A stretch of 13,408 nt of DNA from Candidatus Aenigmatarchaeota archaeon (GTDB taxonomy: Archaea; Aenigmatarchaeota; Aenigmatarchaeia; Aenigmatarchaeales; DAIDAN01). The stretch spans positions 1 to 13,408 of the forward strand of contig DAIDAN010000012.1 of assembly GCA_027310605.1 (NCBI GenBank), read 5' to 3'. The notes below the pieces were generated by a model that saw only the letters and a list, made by a program, of their open reading frames with translations, was not told the origin of the DNA and did not search any database. Below are positions 5,759-12,140 of the stretch, in pieces (positions within the stretch are counted from its first letter, which is position 1; every line of letters starts with the position of its first letter). Made by a program: the position numbers and the translations under genes.

Positions 5759-6571
5759 TCAATCCGTAATGTCGGTCAGCTTCTCGATGTCCGGCTTCTG
5801 CGGAATCCCGAAGAACATCCTTTTCAGCATCGAGATTATGTCAGCGCCCTCTGTCGGGACGCCCGCGATGTCCGCTGCTATTCTTTTGAACGCCCTCGCC
5901 GACGGGGCGCGCTCCCTTGAAATCACGACCGGGCTTTTTTCCGAGATTGCGCGCAGGATATTCTCATCCTCAGGCACGGCTCCGATTATCGGCACGCCTG
6001 CAGCGGTTTCAATCTCCTGCGCGGACAGCTCGTAATCCCTGTTCCTCCTCTTGTTCACGACAACGCCGCGGATTTTCGCCTTGTTGTTTTTCGCAACCTC
6101 TATTATTTTTATCGCGTCCGTCACCGCTGGCATGTCCGGGTTAGTGACCACTATGATTTCATCCGAAGCCTCGACAACGGAGAGTGTCTCCCTGTCTATT
6201 CCTGGGGCGCCGTCAACAAGCACGAAATCGTATTTCTTCGCAAGCGCGCCGAGCAGTTGCTTTAGGTTCATTATGTTAACGGCCTTCGCGTTTTCAAGCG
6301 AGAGCGAGCCAGGTATCACCCTCATGCCGGAATGGTGCACGAAAACCGAGTCTGAAGGCGCGCGCCTCCCTTTCAACAGCTCATGGGAGGTGACGGGATA
6401 GTCGGTTATCCCGAGGTGCAGCCCGAGGTTCGAGGTCGTGATGTTCGCGTCGAACACGCAGGCCTTCTTTCCAAGCTTCTGCAGCGCAACCCCTATATTT
6501 ACTGTTGTCGTGGTCTTGCCTACTCCACCCTTGCCGCTAACGATGCCGATAATTTTTCCCATGATTATCAT
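5759..6571 (-). CDS. minD: MinD/ParA-family P-loop ATPase
   Basis: This 270-residue protein is a deviant Walker A ATPase. KGGVGKT (14-20) has the signature lysine K14, FDANITTSNLGLHLG (40-54) is the switch I region typical of archaeal MinD, and VDGAPG (119-124) is the Walker B/switch II. Residues 244-256 (ADIISMLKRMFFG) form an amphipathic helix resembling a MinD membrane-targeting sequence. In the family, ATP-driven dimers bind the membrane and position partners such as division, chemotaxis or archaellum proteins. No MinE or MinC is nearby; the divergent neighbour is a pilin-like gene. ATG 6571 is chosen over ATG 6562 because a TATA-like box (6594-6603) lies 27 bases away, giving a leaderless start. 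The specific cellular role is not known. Confidence 0.93.
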   Translation of the reverse strand: MIIMGKIIGIVSGKGGVGKTTTTVNIGVALQKLGKKACVFDANITTSNLGLHLGITDYPVTSHELLKGRRAPSDSVFVHHSGMRVIPGSLSLENAKAVNIMNLKQLLGALAKKYDFVLVDGAPGIDRETLSVVEASDEIIVVTNPDMPAVTDAIKIIEVAKNNKAKIRGVVVNKRRNRDYELSAQEIETAAGVPIIGAVPEDENILRAISEKSPVVISRERAPSARAFKRIAADIAGVPTEGADIISMLKRMFFGIPQKPDIEKLTDITD

Positions 6572-6593
6572 CCGCTATTTGGTTGGGTAATTA

Positions 6594-6603
6594 TTAATAT
6601 TTG
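6594..6603 (-). promoter_or_regulatory. TATA-like box of minD
   Basis: AAATATTAAT on the minus strand is centred 27 bases before the ATG at 6571. Together with 6651-6658 it makes a compact divergent promoter region between minD and the pilin-like gene. Confidence 0.5.
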
Positions 6604-6650
6604 CCATAAATAAAGCTTCTTCCGAAAACAGTCCGCTGTCCTGCAAAAAC

Positions 6651-6658
6651 TTTTTATT
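6651..6658 (+). promoter_or_regulatory. TATA-like box of the pilin-like gene
   Basis: TTTTTATT is centred about 27 bases before the ATG at 6681, again the spacing of a leaderless transcript. Confidence 0.5.
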
Positions 6659-6680
6659 CCGGGCGGTTCATAGCTTTGAT

Positions 6681-6917
6681 ATGAACAACATTAGGGGAAT
6701 CAGGAATGGATTGAAGCTCAATAAGAGGAAGAGGGAACTCTTGGGGGAAACCTTAGGTTTCCCCCGGAAATCGCAGGCCGCGCTCGAGTACATGATGATT
6801 ATCGGGCTGGTTCTGATAATCCTGACCCCGATAGTGAGCAGCGTCTACCAGCAGATTTCCGTGATTTCGCGAAGCAGGCACGCTGTCTGGAACAATGCAG
6901 TAAAGCAGAATTTTTGA
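6681..6917 (+). CDS. very small type IV pilin-like protein with class III signal sequence
   Basis: This 78-residue protein has a basic N-terminus and then RKSQAALEYMMIIGLVLIIL (29-48). That matches the archaeal type IV pilin signal: cleavage by a prepilin peptidase (PibD/EppA type) before Q32, Glu at +5 (E36), Tyr at +6 and a hydrophobic helix of about 20 residues. The mature part would be only about 47 residues and lacks any large head domain, so it may be a minor pilin, a fibre of bare helices, or a membrane anchor. The pre-cleavage region (31 residues) is long. A perfect 23-base inverted repeat lies inside the coding region just before the cleavage site. Divergent from minD, with a terminator-like hairpin right behind it. 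No pilus ATPase or TadC-like gene is in the window. Confidence 0.75.
   Translation: MNNIRGIRNGLKLNKRKRELLGETLGFPRKSQAALEYMMIIGLVLIILTPIVSSVYQQISVISRSRHAVWNNAVKQNF
6743..6765 (+). repeat. perfect 10-bp hairpin within the pilin-like gene
   Basis: GGGGGAAACC (6743-6752) and GGTTTCCCCC (6756-6765) pair perfectly around TTA. It encodes LGETLGFP, just before the RKSQAALEY cleavage region. At about -GC-rich ends plus a three-base loop it should be a strong RNA stem within about 65 bases of the 5' end of the leaderless mRNA. Confidence 0.8.
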
Positions 6918-6924
6918 AGACAAA

Positions 6925-6958
6925 GGCGCCTGAATATCGGCGCCGCTTTTCTTTTTCT
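6925..6958 (+). terminator. terminator behind the pilin-like gene
   Basis: GGCGCC (6925-6930) pairs with GGCGCC (6939-6944) around TGAATATC and is followed by GCTTTTCTTTTTC. It begins seven bases after the stop codon at 6915-6917. Confidence 0.65.
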
Positions 6959-7009
6959 TATTATTCATTTCTGTGGAAATTTCGATATCGATTGAATTCA
7001 GAATCAGGA

Positions 7010-7024
7010 CGGCTTTTTAAGCCG
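7010..7024. repeat. short hairpin in the gap between pilin-like and DUF106 genes
   Basis: CGGCTT and AAGCCG pair around TTT. It lies in the convergent space between the pilin-like gene (+) and the DUF106 gene (-) and may help end the latter's transcript, but no T run follows on the minus strand. Confidence 0.35.
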
Positions 7025-7084
7025 CTTGCAAAGTCACTGTTATCAACATCTCTCTTTTTCAATTCGTTCCGTATTGTAATTTTT

Positions 7085-7546
7085 CTACTGCACTCCGAGC
7101 AGCTTCCTGAATATGTATGTCATCGGCAGCGAGGCGAGAAAGTACCAGGCGAGCCAGCCGAAGTCACTGCCGAAAAAAGGCAGGGAGAAAGGCAGCGCCG
7201 CGACGGGGCCTGTGAATGTTGCGGCCACCCATGGCAATACTAGAAGAACGAAGGCCATTCCCGGAATCATGGGCTTGAAGTTGGACATCATCTGCTTGTT
7301 TGAGAGCGAGAGCATCTCGTTCATCAGCCGGCCGGCTTCTTTCTGGTCTGTCTTCTGCGCCTCCTTTATCCGCTTCTGCATCTCTTTAACCTTGTCCTTG
7401 TGCTCGCGCATTTTTTTCTGGTCAACCAAAAACCTGTAAGGCAGCGCCAGCAGCAGGCTTATGGCTGCGGCGAAGATGAAAAGGCCGAGCGCTTGCGGCA
7501 GCCCGAGCAGCGGCGCGAACAGTCCCGACAAAAATGAGTCGAACAT
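7085..7546 (-). CDS. DUF106 / EMC3-TMCO1-like Oxa1-superfamily membrane insertase
   Basis: The 153-residue protein has the layout of archaeal DUF106 proteins: one membrane span at about 17-37, a charged cytosolic helical hairpin at 42-85 (RFLVDQKKMREHKDKVKEMQ), then spans at about 93-111 and 130-148. This is the minimal Oxa1/YidC/EMC3 fold, whose members insert short or hydrophobic membrane segments and bind the ribosome through the charged coiled coil. Archaeal genomes often place this gene beside secY (with adk and cmk), and here it is the next gene downstream of secY on the same strand, though with its own TATA box and 224 bases between, and no adenylate kinase gene in the gap. TATTTAAA at 7569-7576 is about 26 bases from the ATG, so translation is probably leaderless. 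Confidence 0.88.
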   Translation of the reverse strand: MFDSFLSGLFAPLLGLPQALGLFIFAAAISLLLALPYRFLVDQKKMREHKDKVKEMQKRIKEAQKTDQKEAGRLMNEMLSLSNKQMMSNFKPMIPGMAFVLLVLPWVAATFTGPVAALPFSLPFFGSDFGWLAWYFLASLPMTYIFRKLLGVQ

Positions 7547-7568
7547 AAAGATATTTGATCGCGCAAAG

Positions 7569-7576
7569 TATTTAAA
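7569..7576 (-). promoter_or_regulatory. TATA box of the DUF106 gene
   Basis: TTTAAATA on the minus strand is centred 26 bases before the ATG at 7546. Confidence 0.6.
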
Positions 7577-7665
7577 TTAAGCGATAATTCGAAATTAATT
7601 CAAACACTGCGGGTTTTCGATTCAGAATTTTTTTGCGTAATGATTTATTTTTTATAATTAAACAG

Positions 7666-7710
7666 AAAACCATCATAAATCTAAAAAATAAAAAACAGGT
7701 GCGATGGTTT
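7666..7710 (-). terminator. secY terminator region: two T6 runs inside an inverted repeat
   Basis: On the minus strand two runs of six T (7683-7695, split by one A) lie about 80 bases past the secY stop codon. They sit in the loop of an 8-bp inverted repeat, AAACCATC (7667-7674) with GATGGTTT (7703-7710). The T runs are the likely terminator. The 224 bases between secY and the DUF106 gene hold nothing else convincing. Confidence 0.5.
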
Positions 7711-7770
7711 GGCATTTCATAATTCCGTTTTAAATAGCCGTTCCGATTTTGGAATTCAAGTCGTATCGGA

Positions 7771-9321
7771 CTACGCCTTTGCAATCTTCCTCACGAACTC
7801 GGGCAGCTCCTCGGAATGGTTGCGCAGTATGTGGTCGTTCCAGAGCTGGTCGAGAATCATGACTGTCAGAAGTATTCCGGTTCCCGTCCCTATTGCGTTC
7901 GTCAGGTCAGCGAACCCGGCGAGAAAGCCTACGAACGCGCCGCCCAATACCGCGAGCGCGGGAATGTATTTCTGCAACACATTCTCTATTATCCTCGGGT
8001 CCCTCCTGAAGCCGGGTATCATTATGTTCGCGGACTTGAACTGCTCCGCAACAGTGTGCGCGTCCATCCCCGCGGTGTTGACCCAGAACATCGAGAACAG
8101 CACGGAGCCGAACACCATTATGAGCATATAAACAAGGAGGTGCGCGAAATCCGTGGCATCAAGCGCGGCAAACCCGGGCAGCCCGACAAACTGCACCAGC
8201 GCGAATCCCAGCAGCCCGCCAATCAATCCGCCGGCTATCGAAGAGCGTATCGAGTATTTTTTCCACATTCTCATAGCGAAGAAGGCGAAGAGGAGCATCA
8301 GCAGTCCCGCGGATATCGCGACAATCATGAGCGAAGGGGAGCGCGGATTCGAGAGAAGGTAGCCGATGGACAAATCCTTCACGGGCTGCCCGTTCTGGTA
8401 TGTTCCGAATATCGCGTTCCCGCCCGATGCAAGCACTCCGCCAAGCACCTGGACATTCGCAAGCACTGCGGCAGTAAGAATGACCGGGATATTGCTCGCG
8501 TATATGAATTTCAGCGGCCAGCGCCGCGCCCCGAACTTTCCGAAAGGCAGCGAGAACGCCATCGGAATTTCAATCTTCATCCCCTGAGCGTACAGGACTA
8601 TGGCAAACACGAGCAGGGTGGATATTATGCGCAGCACTGACTCGAAAGCGCCGACGGGGCTGCCCGCTGCTATCTGAACCAAAAATTGCCAGACTATGCC
8701 GACGACAGTGCTCGCGTCCCCTCCCGCGAAAAACAATTTGTTCGCGGTGTCGAACGGGCTGAATATGCTGAGTATTATCGTCTTCGAGACTCCCGCTGCG
8801 ATGAACAGCGAGATTCCCGAGCCGAGCCCCCACTTGGTTATGACCTCGTCCATGAACATTATTATTATTCCGCCCGCGGCAATCTGCAAAATCACAAGCG
8901 GCGCGAGAACCGGCGATGCAGGGGCGATCGCTCCCGCGGAAACATAGGCTATCGCCTCGAAAAAAGAGAAGGCTATTCCCAGTATTTTCTGCGTTGCCGC
9001 AAAGCTCGCCTTTCCCTCCTCGGAATGCATATCCCATTTCAGAATCTTGCTTCCTACCAGCAGCTGCAGGATTATCGAGGCGGTGACTATCGGCCCGATT
9101 CCCAATGTTATGAGGGAGCCGAACTTCGAGCCGAAAACGATTTCAAGGAAGTTCGCCTCTTTGCTCACCGCGGATGTCACGCCGAACACCGTGAGCGAGC
9201 CGAGGATGTAGTATGCCACCAAAATGATGGCGGTCCATTTCAGCTTCTCCCGGAAGCTCAATTTTGTGACGGGCTTCGCCACGCTCGGCAGGTATCTCCC
9301 GATTTGCGCGATGTCGAACAT
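7771..9321 (-). CDS. secY: preprotein translocase subunit SecY
   Basis: SecY/Sec61alpha forms the protein-conducting channel of the archaeal cytoplasmic membrane with SecE and Sec61beta. The 516-residue product is slightly long for the archaeal family (about 430-490). Ten hydrophobic spans can be followed. TM1 follows FREKLKWTAIILVAYYILG, the TM2 region carries LGIGPIVTASIILQLLVGSK, which is the conserved SecY pattern, and the C-terminal part has FWVNTAGMDAHTVAEQFKSA and IPGFRRDPRIIENVLQKYIP, the archaeal form of the last two cytosolic loops. A glycine-rich exterior loop (about residues 280-330) and an inserted TM7-8 segment account for some of the length. ATG 9321 is chosen because the upstream in-frame codon at 9330 is TTG. 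TATAAATA (9361-9368) would give a leader of about 15-20 bases. Confidence 0.96.
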   Translation of the reverse strand: MFDIAQIGRYLPSVAKPVTKLSFREKLKWTAIILVAYYILGSLTVFGVTSAVSKEANFLEIVFGSKFGSLITLGIGPIVTASIILQLLVGSKILKWDMHSEEGKASFAATQKILGIAFSFFEAIAYVSAGAIAPASPVLAPLVILQIAAGGIIIMFMDEVITKWGLGSGISLFIAAGVSKTIILSIFSPFDTANKLFFAGGDASTVVGIVWQFLVQIAAGSPVGAFESVLRIISTLLVFAIVLYAQGMKIEIPMAFSLPFGKFGARRWPLKFIYASNIPVILTAAVLANVQVLGGVLASGGNAIFGTYQNGQPVKDLSIGYLLSNPRSPSLMIVAISAGLLMLLFAFFAMRMWKKYSIRSSIAGGLIGGLLGFALVQFVGLPGFAALDATDFAHLLVYMLIMVFGSVLFSMFWVNTAGMDAHTVAEQFKSANIMIPGFRRDPRIIENVLQKYIPALAVLGGAFVGFLAGFADLTNAIGTGTGILLTVMILDQLWNDHILRNHSEELPEFVRKIAKA

Positions 9322-9360
9322 AATAATCAACTGTCTTGAAGAATTAATTTGAAAAATCAG

Positions 9361-9368
9361 TATTTATA
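9361..9368 (-). promoter_or_regulatory. TATA box of secY
   Basis: TATAAATA on the minus strand lies about 43 bases before the secY ATG, so unlike most genes here secY should have a short leader. No good Shine-Dalgarno is seen in it. Confidence 0.5.
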
Positions 9369-9437
9369 CGGATTTGATTATGATTCCAAGAATTGGAAAA
9401 ATAAAACTTATAAAGTTTGCGAGGGCGTTTTTCTGGT

Positions 9438-10190
9438 TTAAGCGAATTCGACTGACTGCGAAGGATACTGTCCGGCAGATTTATGAATGCCGTAAGAATC
9501 CCTCATTATCTGATTCACAGTTTCTTCCATGTAATATCTAACAGAATGCGGCAGGCTGAAGCCAAGTTTTTTCCTTACCTCTTTTTGCAGCACTTCTCCG
9601 AATTCCGTTATGTTAGGCTTCTTTCCCGTGAGAATCTCGTATTCTGTTATGCCGAATTCCGGAGTCAGCAAGTCCGCTGCTATCTTGTCTATCTCGCAGA
9701 AGATTATTTTCTCCCCGATTTCGCCTCTTGTTTTCATTGCGTCTTCTATCATCCCCTTTTTATTTTCCTCAATCCTTCTTTCTGCTTCGCCTTCCTTCTT
9801 CAGTTCATCGAGATATTTCGAAACAAAAGAGTCCATTCCTATTCCATATTCTTCTTCCAACAGTTCGTTCAGTATAACCCTTTTTTCTTCATAGTCAGGA
9901 TTGTTCTCAAATCCCAGCAATCCATAGCCTGTCATTCCTGATGAAAAAAAGAAATGGGACAATAATTTATCTTTTTTTCCTACCGCTTTTATTACAGCTT
10001 CCTTATTTCTGCCTGTATCAGAAAGCTCCCTTATCAAACCCCAGTATTGAAAACCTATATTCGCTGCATAACCCGGCAGCTGCTTTCTGTCATGAAAGTT
10101 GCAGAACCGCACAAACGGCGGCTTTTCAGGAGCGCTTATTGCCGGCTCCCGCCCTCTCCTGTATTTTTCCGAGTTTGGATTTATTGCCAT
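9438..10190 (-). CDS. hypothetical protein, unrecognised family
   Basis: I do not recognise this 250-residue soluble protein. The N-terminal 25 residues are polar and Pro-rich. After that come FCNFHDRKQLPGYAANIG (29-46), a hydrophobic patch HFFFSSGMTGYGLLGF (79-94), a strongly charged helix KKEGEAERRIEENKKG (131-146), and a C-terminal part with LPHSVRYYMEETVNQIMRD (213-231). No signal peptide or clear membrane span is present. Codon use is A/T-leaning relative to secY. A TATA-like box (10209-10218) is 21-27 bases before the ATG. It follows another unrecognised gene on the same strand after 55 bases, and the two may act together. The open frame, the promoter spacing and the sensible composition make it a real gene; the function is unknown. 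Confidence 0.75.
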   Translation of the reverse strand: MAINPNSEKYRRGREPAISAPEKPPFVRFCNFHDRKQLPGYAANIGFQYWGLIRELSDTGRNKEAVIKAVGKKDKLLSHFFFSSGMTGYGLLGFENNPDYEEKRVILNELLEEEYGIGMDSFVSKYLDELKKEGEAERRIEENKKGMIEDAMKTRGEIGEKIIFCEIDKIAADLLTPEFGITEYEILTGKKPNITEFGEVLQKEVRKKLGFSLPHSVRYYMEETVNQIMRDSYGIHKSAGQYPSQSVEFA

Positions 10191-10208
10191 AATACCGCCT
10201 TATTTCAT

Positions 10209-10218
10209 ATTTTTATCC
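10209..10218 (-). promoter_or_regulatory. TATA-like box of the 250-residue hypothetical gene
   Basis: GATAAAAATA on the minus strand is centred about 24 bases before the ATG at 10190. Confidence 0.4.
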
Positions 10219-10245
10219 GCCGAAAGCGTTTATGCCCGCTTTTTT

Positions 10246-11037
10246 TCATTGATATGTATCAAGCGCAAGATCCGGCCTCTTTACATAATCTTCCCGCAGT
10301 TTCCGCCTTGAATAAAATTCTTCCTTTCTTTTATCTGCCGCATCGCTTAAGCCGAGCTTTCTCAAGCTTATGCATCCTGAAACAACATTCCTCTCCGTTT
10401 CGGCCTGCCCGTCTTTTTCCCATACTTTTCTCCCATCAGAAAACTCCCTGTTTATATGACTGCAAACTGCCGTGTATTCCTGATTAGCTATTAAGTTCAG
10501 GCTTCCAGACAGAAGCAGCATGTCCGCGAACTGTATTGTAAAATCATGCAGATTTTCTTTTCCATTGTTCAAGCTCTCTGAAAGCGTTTTCCTTCCTTTC
10601 TCGCGTTCCTCTTCAACGGCAAGCATATGCTCCACTATGTCCGAAACATATTCGATTGGCTTGCCATGTTTCAGCCATCCTCCGAACTCTCTGTCATTAA
10701 AGCATGCCTCTCCTTCATAAGTCAATAATAATTTGCAGTCGGTTGGAAAAACTTTCCCCGCATAATAAACGCTTTTCCTGCCGCCCAACCCCAGCAGATA
10801 TTCCGCGTCATTCAGCAGCACGCTTTCCGAGGGCTTATATCTTTCAAGCAGCTTTGCCGCCCTCCATGCAAACCTGCTCGCCGAATAAGGGCTCATCCTA
10901 TGCTTTTCCAACAGTTTCAGCGCGCAGCCCGCTTTTTTTATTTCGTTGCAGGCTGTCGGCTGCACATTATTTCTTGAATCTTTTAAATCTTCAATCCTGT
11001 CCCAGCAATCGCATCCCGTTAAAAAACTGTATGGCAT
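10246..11037 (-). CDS. hypothetical cysteine-containing helical protein, unrecognised
   Basis: This 263-residue protein is not recognised. It has an N-terminal GCDCWDRIEDLKD (residues 8-20) with two close cysteines and more Cys further on (ACNEIKKAGC, TDCKLL, EACFND, AVCSHI, SGCISL). A metal site or disulphides are possible, but no standard zinc motif is complete. Much of it looks helical, as in KKAGCALKLLEKHRM and EYVSDIVEHMLAVEEEREKG, and the C-terminus is basic. No signal peptide or membrane span. The start is uncertain: GTG 11046, ATG 11043 and ATG 11037 are all in frame. I prefer 11037 because GTGAT (11042-11046) is a Shine-Dalgarno-like match at four bases' spacing, as in the coiled-coil gene. 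It lies just upstream of the other orphan on the same strand. Confidence 0.73.
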   Translation of the reverse strand: MPYSFLTGCDCWDRIEDLKDSRNNVQPTACNEIKKAGCALKLLEKHRMSPYSASRFAWRAAKLLERYKPSESVLLNDAEYLLGLGGRKSVYYAGKVFPTDCKLLLTYEGEACFNDREFGGWLKHGKPIEYVSDIVEHMLAVEEEREKGRKTLSESLNNGKENLHDFTIQFADMLLLSGSLNLIANQEYTAVCSHINREFSDGRKVWEKDGQAETERNVVSGCISLRKLGLSDAADKRKEEFYSRRKLREDYVKRPDLALDTYQ

Positions 11038-11286
11038 TTTCATCACTTTTTGCGTTACCGCTAATACTGTTCAAAAAAGAAATCTAAAAATTGCTGACAA
11101 CCGTAAAAAAATCAATCGCGTTCATAAAGCAGGAAACTGAGAGAAAGGTCATCTAAGAATTAGAATCATCCCAACTCAATATCCGATAAGACAAGCCTTG
11201 TTGGAACGGTTCTTCCAGCAGCTGGCAGAAGAGTGCGCTTTCCGGGAAGCTGCGGAATAAAACATAAAAAATAATTCTCGCGCGGC

Positions 11287-11294
11287 TATAAATA
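11287..11294 (+). promoter_or_regulatory. strong TATA box between the orphan pair and rhomboid gene
   Basis: TATAAATA predicts a start near 11316 on the plus strand, giving the rhomboid gene a leader of about 26 bases. A second box, TTTTTAT at 11313-11319, is 26 bases from the ATG and would give a leaderless transcript. The 304 bases from 11038 to 11341 otherwise contain only the orphan start region and a short stop-bounded frame (11141-11260) without a start. Confidence 0.45.
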
Positions 11295-11341
11295 GTTAAC
11301 GGCTCTGTTATCTTTTTATCCGCAGATTCCAAATACCGGTT

Positions 11342-12106
11342 ATGATCAGCTTTGGCAGAAAGTATCAGGAGGAAAAATCCCCGAGGCTCACGCACCTCCT
11401 CATCTCTGTGATTGTGGCGGTCTTCCTTCTTGAGGTTTACATCGAATCCGCTTACGGGCAGAAATACCTGTCAGCGATATTCCAGAGTTTCGGCTTCTCG
11501 CTTTCCGGATTCCTGAACGGCGGCTGGTGGACGCCGCTCACTTCCATATTCCTCCACGCAAATCCGCCGCACCTGCTTCTGAACATGTTCGCGCTTTATT
11601 TTTTTGGCCGCGTGGTCGAGCAGCAGCTCGGCTGGAAAAAAATGCTTCTTATCTTTTTTGCGACCGGAATAGCGGGCAACGCCGCCCTGTCAATAGCCGC
11701 CTTGTCAGGGCTGTTATCCCCGCTTATCCCGACCATCGGGGCTTCCGCCGCGATATTCGGGCTGCTCGGCGTCGCAATGTTCCTGAAGCCGCTTGAGTTC
11801 GTGGTTTATCCTTACATTATCCCCGTTCCTCTCATGCTCGTGGCAATATTGTATGTGCTTTACAACATCCTCGCGTTTGCAGCCGTGATAGCGACTGGAC
11901 AGGAGTCGGAGATAGCTTATGTCGCGCACCTCGGCGGGCTTGCCGCAGGCGTTCTTGCCGGCTTGAAGATTGAAGGAAGGAAAAGGGGGGCGCTGATTCT
12001 GTTCTCATTCATAATCTCCGCTATAGTTATTCTGCTGCTGTGGAAGTATGTTTCAGTTATGGAAAGCGCGAATTATCTTTCAATTCTTTCCAAAGCCGTG
12101 AAATAG
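11342..12106 (+). CDS. rhomboid-family intramembrane serine protease
   Basis: This 254-residue multi-span protein cleaves substrates within or near membrane segments. The family's features are all visible: LHANPPHLLLNMFALYFFG (71-89) with the His-x3-Asn pair H77/N81 that stabilises the oxyanion, TIGASAAIFGLLG (131-143) with catalytic S135 in a GxSx motif, and AHLGGLAAG (195-203) with catalytic H196. About six or seven hydrophobic segments are spread over residues 16-236, the last one extra after the catalytic His. The active-site Ser is followed by Ala where Gly is commoner (GASA against GASG), which is tolerated in the family. The conserved W-R of the L1 loop is not obvious (GGWWTPLTS instead). 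Likely active; the substrates are unknown. Confidence 0.92.
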   Translation: MISFGRKYQEEKSPRLTHLLISVIVAVFLLEVYIESAYGQKYLSAIFQSFGFSLSGFLNGGWWTPLTSIFLHANPPHLLLNMFALYFFGRVVEQQLGWKKMLLIFFATGIAGNAALSIAALSGLLSPLIPTIGASAAIFGLLGVAMFLKPLEFVVYPYIIPVPLMLVAILYVLYNILAFAAVIATGQESEIAYVAHLGGLAAGVLAGLKIEGRKRGALILFSFIISAIVILLLWKYVSVMESANYLSILSKAVK

Positions 12107-12109
12107 GGA

Positions 12110-12116
12110 TATTTAT
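12110..12116 (+). promoter_or_regulatory. TATA-like box of the Cas4-like nuclease gene
   Basis: TATTTAT is centred about 28 bases before the ATG at 12141 and begins four bases after the rhomboid stop codon. Confidence 0.45.
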
Positions 12117-12140
12117 GCTTTTCTTTTCAATCCATTATGC

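Noticed and set aside
5697..6613. Plus-strand frames opposite minD
   Set aside because: The minD frame has intact Walker motifs and a promoter; these frames are shadows.
6914..7243. Plus-strand frame after the pilin-like gene
   Set aside because: It crosses the terminator hairpin and runs antisense into the DUF106 gene, with no recognisable content.
7572..7784. Small minus-strand frame between secY and DUF106 genes
   Set aside because: It overlaps the secY end, crosses the T-run terminator and the DUF106 TATA box, and has AT-rich chance composition.
7816..9339. Two long plus-strand frames opposite secY
   Set aside because: Their products are rich in Arg, Glu, His and Tyr with odd composition, typical of antisense shadows of a membrane protein gene.
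9438..11037. Toxin-antitoxin pair
   Set aside because: Both proteins are far longer than typical modules, and neither shows a known toxin motif or DNA-binding antitoxin domain.
11141..11260. Stop-bounded plus-strand frame ending QQLAEECAFREAAE
   Set aside because: The peptide looks protein-like and might be a gene remnant, but it is about 40 codons, has no start codon or promoter, and matches no family I know.
11153..11395. Minus-strand frame overlapping the rhomboid start
   Set aside because: It overlaps the rhomboid N-terminus and its promoter, and has no supporting signal.
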